Below are positions 6,475-8,286 of a DNA stretch of 8,286 nt, piece by piece. Numbering within the stretch: position 1 is the stretch's first letter; each line of letters opens with the position of its first letter. Under the pieces are notes generated by a model that was given only the letters and a program-made list of their open reading frames with translations, did not search any database and had not been told where the DNA came from. Source of the DNA: Flavobacterium sp. (lineage in GTDB: Bacteria > Bacteroidota > Bacteroidia > Flavobacteriales > Flavobacteriaceae). The stretch spans positions 1 to 8,286 of the forward strand of contig JAHEBK010000061.1 of the NCBI GenBank assembly GCA_024642295.1, in the 5' to 3' direction. The translations under genes and the position numbers were made by a program.

Positions 6475-6482
6475 TACTTTTG
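6475..6482 (+). promoter_or_regulatory. candidate -7 promoter element for murB
   Basis: TACTTTTG matches the Bacteroidota -7 consensus TAnnTTTG exactly and lies 37 bp before the murB ATG, giving a leader of about 30 nt. No TTTG or TTG stands at the expected -33 distance. The 10-mer CCTTACTTTT containing it (6472-6481) recurs immediately before the start codon (6510-6519). Confidence 0.5.
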
Positions 6483-6519
6483 AAATTTAAAAATCACTTT
6501 TAAACACGCCCTTACTTTT

Positions 6520-7533
6520 ATGGAAATATTACAGCAGTTTTCATTAAAAAACTATAACACTTTTGGAATCGAGGCCAAGGCCAAACAATTTGTAGCCATT
6601 CATTCTATTGATGAATTAAAAACGGTTTTAGCACAACATAAAAACGAAAAAAAATTCGTTTTAGGTGGCGGTAGCAATATGCTCTTAACAAAAGACATTG
6701 ATGCCTTGGTAATTCATATCGATTTGAAAGGAAAAAAAGTAATTGACGAAAACGAAGATTTTGTTTTCATCGAATGTCAAGCGGGTGAAAACTGGCACGA
6801 GTTTGTGCTCTGGACCATCGAGCAGGATTTTGGTGGCCTTGAAAATATGTCACTTATTCCTGGAAATGTAGGAACAACTCCAGTTCAAAACATAGGTGCT
6901 TATGGAGCTGAAATCAAAGATAGTTTTATTTCATGCGAAGCTATTACCATAGAAAGTCAAGAAAAGAGAACTTTCCTAAAAGACGAATGTAAGTTTGGCT
7001 ATAGAGAAAGTATTTTCAAAAATGAAGTCAAAGACCAATACATCATCACTTCGGTGGTGTTTAAATTGACCAAACGCAATCATAAAATCAATACCGCTTA
7101 CGGTGATATCAGTACGGAATTAGCCAAAAACAACATCTCAAACCCTACTATCAAAGATGTGAGCAATGCTGTAATTGCCATCAGAAGAAGCAAACTTCCA
7201 GATCCAAAAGAACTAGGAAACAGCGGTAGTTTTTTTAAAAACCCAATTGTTCCTAAAATAGATTTCGATAAAATCCATCAAAGGTTTCCTGAAATGAAAT
7301 ACTATAACTTATCTGAAACAGAAGTTAAAGTCCCTGCAGGTTGGTTAATCGAGCAAGCAGGTTTCAAAGGAAGACGTTTTGGTGATGCTGGAATTCACAA
7401 AAATCAAGCATTGGTTTTAGTTAATTATGGCAACGCAACAGGACAAGAAATTTTAGCGGTTTCTAAAAATATCCAACAAACTATTTTCGAGACTTTTGGC
7501 ATCCAAATCGAAGCCGAAGTCAATGTCATTTAA
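6520..7533 (+). CDS. murB: UDP-N-acetylenolpyruvoylglucosamine reductase (type I)
   Basis: MurB reduces UDP-GlcNAc-enolpyruvate to UDP-MurNAc using NADPH and FAD, the second committed step of peptidoglycan synthesis, in the cytosol. The protein has 337 residues, close to E. coli MurB. FAD-binding motifs are NTFGIEAKAK (13-22), VLGGGSNMLL (47-56) and IPGNVGTTPVQNIGAYGAEIKD (113-134). The catalytic set is complete: R162 in FGYRES, the proton-donor serine S237 in GNSGSFFKNP (233-242) and E333 in the C-terminal EAEVNVI. A tyrosine loop TAYGDIS (192-198, Y194) marks the type I form. KVPAGWLIEQAGFKG (270-284) and GIHKNQALVLVN (291-302) belong to the substrate-binding domain. No other mur or division gene is adjacent, so it is outside the usual mur cluster. 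It has its own candidate promoter and is probably transcribed separately. Confidence 0.97.
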   Translation: MEILQQFSLKNYNTFGIEAKAKQFVAIHSIDELKTVLAQHKNEKKFVLGGGSNMLLTKDIDALVIHIDLKGKKVIDENEDFVFIECQAGENWHEFVLWTIEQDFGGLENMSLIPGNVGTTPVQNIGAYGAEIKDSFISCEAITIESQEKRTFLKDECKFGYRESIFKNEVKDQYIITSVVFKLTKRNHKINTAYGDISTELAKNNISNPTIKDVSNAVIAIRRSKLPDPKELGNSGSFFKNPIVPKIDFDKIHQRFPEMKYYNLSETEVKVPAGWLIEQAGFKGRRFGDAGIHKNQALVLVNYGNATGQEILAVSKNIQQTIFETFGIQIEAEVNVI

Positions 7534-7582
7534 GACCCAAAAACAAGGGTGAAAATTTTATTTTAAAATTCATATTTTATCA

Positions 7583-7613
7583 TTTACAAATCATAATTCT
7601 ATTCATACCTTTG
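7583..7613 (+). promoter_or_regulatory. promoter of the GT2 gene
   Basis: The -7 element TACCTTTG (7606-7613), followed by CA, is a perfect and typical flavobacterial box. It is spaced 19 bp from TTTA (7583-7586), one base off the -33 consensus TTTG. Transcription would begin near 7620, leaving a leader of about 24 nt that includes TAAAA (7635-7639) ahead of the ATG at 7644. Confidence 0.6.
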
Positions 7614-7643
7614 CACTCGATTTAATAACCTCATTAAAATCCA

Positions 7644-8286
7644 ATGCTTATACTATTACTTTACTTTTTTATTGTTATCGTCGTTGTTCAACTAGTATAT
7701 TATTTAGGGGTTTTCGGAAAATTTGCTTTTGCAAAAAGTCAAAAAATCATCCCTAAAAGAATCCCTGTATCAGTGATTGTTTGCGCTAAAAACGAAGAAG
7801 AAAATGTCAAGAATTTCATCCCGTTATTAGCAGAACAAAACTACCCTGATTTTGAGATTGTTTTAATAGACGATGCTTCCAGCGATAACACCTTAGAAAT
7901 TTTTGAAGCATTTGAAAAACAATACGCCAACATTCGTTTGGTAAAAGTCGAAAACAACGAAGCCTTTTGGGGAAATAAAAAATATGCTTTAACCCTAGGA
8001 ATCAAAGCTTCAAAAAAAGACTATCTATTATTCACAGATGCCGACTGTTATCCTACGTCCAAAGATTGGATTACGGCTATGACCTCTCAATTTACCTTAC
8101 AAAAAACTATTGTTTTGGGTTATGGTGGCTATGAAAGAATTGCCAATTCATTTCTAAACAAACTCATTCGTTTTGAAACTGTTTTGACTGCCATGCAATA
8201 TTTATCTTGGGCAAAAACTGGAAATCCATATATGGGTGTGGGTCGTAATTTGGCATACAAAAAAGACGAATTCTTTAACGTTAACG
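7644..8286 (+). CDS. GT2-family membrane glycosyltransferase, N-terminal part (cut by window edge)
   Basis: The frame opens at ATG 7644 and stays open to the window edge, giving 214 codons. Residues 2-24 are strongly hydrophobic (LILLLYFFIVIVVVQLVYYLGVF) and form an N-terminal membrane anchor. The GT-A catalytic domain follows: VSVIVCAKNEEENV (42-55), LIDDASSDNT (74-83, first nucleotide-sugar aspartates D76 and D77) and the metal-binding DxD triad TDADC (131-135, D132 and D134). YMGVGRNLAYKK near the visible end matches the acceptor-side region of this family. The expected later part, including the catalytic base and probable C-terminal membrane helices, lies outside. The enzyme probably transfers a sugar to a lipid or glycan acceptor at the inner membrane. 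Donor and product cannot be assigned. TAAAA (7635-7639) precedes the start, and a good promoter lies upstream. Confidence 0.9.
   Translation, partial: MLILLLYFFIVIVVVQLVYYLGVFGKFAFAKSQKIIPKRIPVSVIVCAKNEEENVKNFIPLLAEQNYPDFEIVLIDDASSDNTLEIFEAFEKQYANIRLVKVENNEAFWGNKKYALTLGIKASKKDYLLFTDADCYPTSKDWITAMTSQFTLQKTIVLGYGGYERIANSFLNKLIRFETVLTAMQYLSWAKTGNPYMGVGRNLAYKKDEFFNVN

Noticed and set aside
6246..6519. A small RNA gene or tRNA in the GT4-murB spacer
   Set aside because: No cloverleaf or conserved tRNA boxes are present; the symmetry fits a palindromic repeat and terminator better.
7535..7570. Possible murB terminator: ACCC/GGGT hairpin followed by a 7-bp AT-only inverted repeat
   Set aside because: The first stem is only 4 bp and the second is pure A-T with a 3-nt loop and a poor T-run; too weak to call.
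1..8286. A defence system, mobile island or other undescribed multi-gene system
   Set aside because: All genes are intact or edge-cut housekeeping or envelope genes; there is no transposase, integrase, toxin-antitoxin, nuclease cassette, CRISPR array or attachment site.

Overview
The window looks like a chromosomal stretch from a Flavobacterium-like member of the Bacteroidota. The DNA is AT-rich. Intergenic regions carry several copies of the Bacteroidota -7 element (TAnnTTTG), and start codons are preceded by A-rich or TAAAA tracts instead of strong Shine-Dalgarno sites. The protein sequences (MutL, RibH, RecF, MurB) also have a flavobacterial character. This assignment rests on recognition; no database search was made. 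Everything looks like core chromosome, with no transposase, phage, CRISPR or defence gene.

Left half, minus strand (1-2693): a tetratricopeptide-repeat membrane protein, then ribH (lumazine synthase, riboflavin biosynthesis), then the N-terminal 354 residues of mutL (mismatch repair), which runs off the left edge. The three are co-oriented, but hairpins separate them: a long stem between the TPR gene and ribH, and a textbook intrinsic terminator after ribH. Separate promoter-like elements precede the TPR gene and mutL, so they are probably largely independent transcripts.

A 245-bp divergent spacer (2694-2938) holds a promoter for the TPR gene, a weaker candidate promoter for recF, and a 15-codon leader reading frame whose stop overlaps the recF start (TAATG).

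Right half, plus strand (2939-8286): recF (recombinational repair) is followed by a hairpin, then by a compact run of a rhodanese-domain lipoprotein, a DUF2461 protein and a GT4 glycosyltransferase (gaps of 14 and 11 bp, probably one operon). A 274-bp spacer follows, filled mostly by a nested palindromic element with 14-bp terminal inverted repeats and an internal terminator-like hairpin. Then come murB (peptidoglycan precursor synthesis) with its own promoter, and the N-terminal 214 residues of a membrane-anchored GT2 glycosyltransferase with a good promoter, running off the right edge.

Functionally the window mixes DNA repair (mutL, recF), cofactor synthesis (ribH) and envelope synthesis (murB, GT4, GT2). 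I found no convincing undescribed system. The items most worth a second look are the palindromic element at 6259-6422, the leader frame overlapping recF, and the hairpins that sit very close to downstream start codons.
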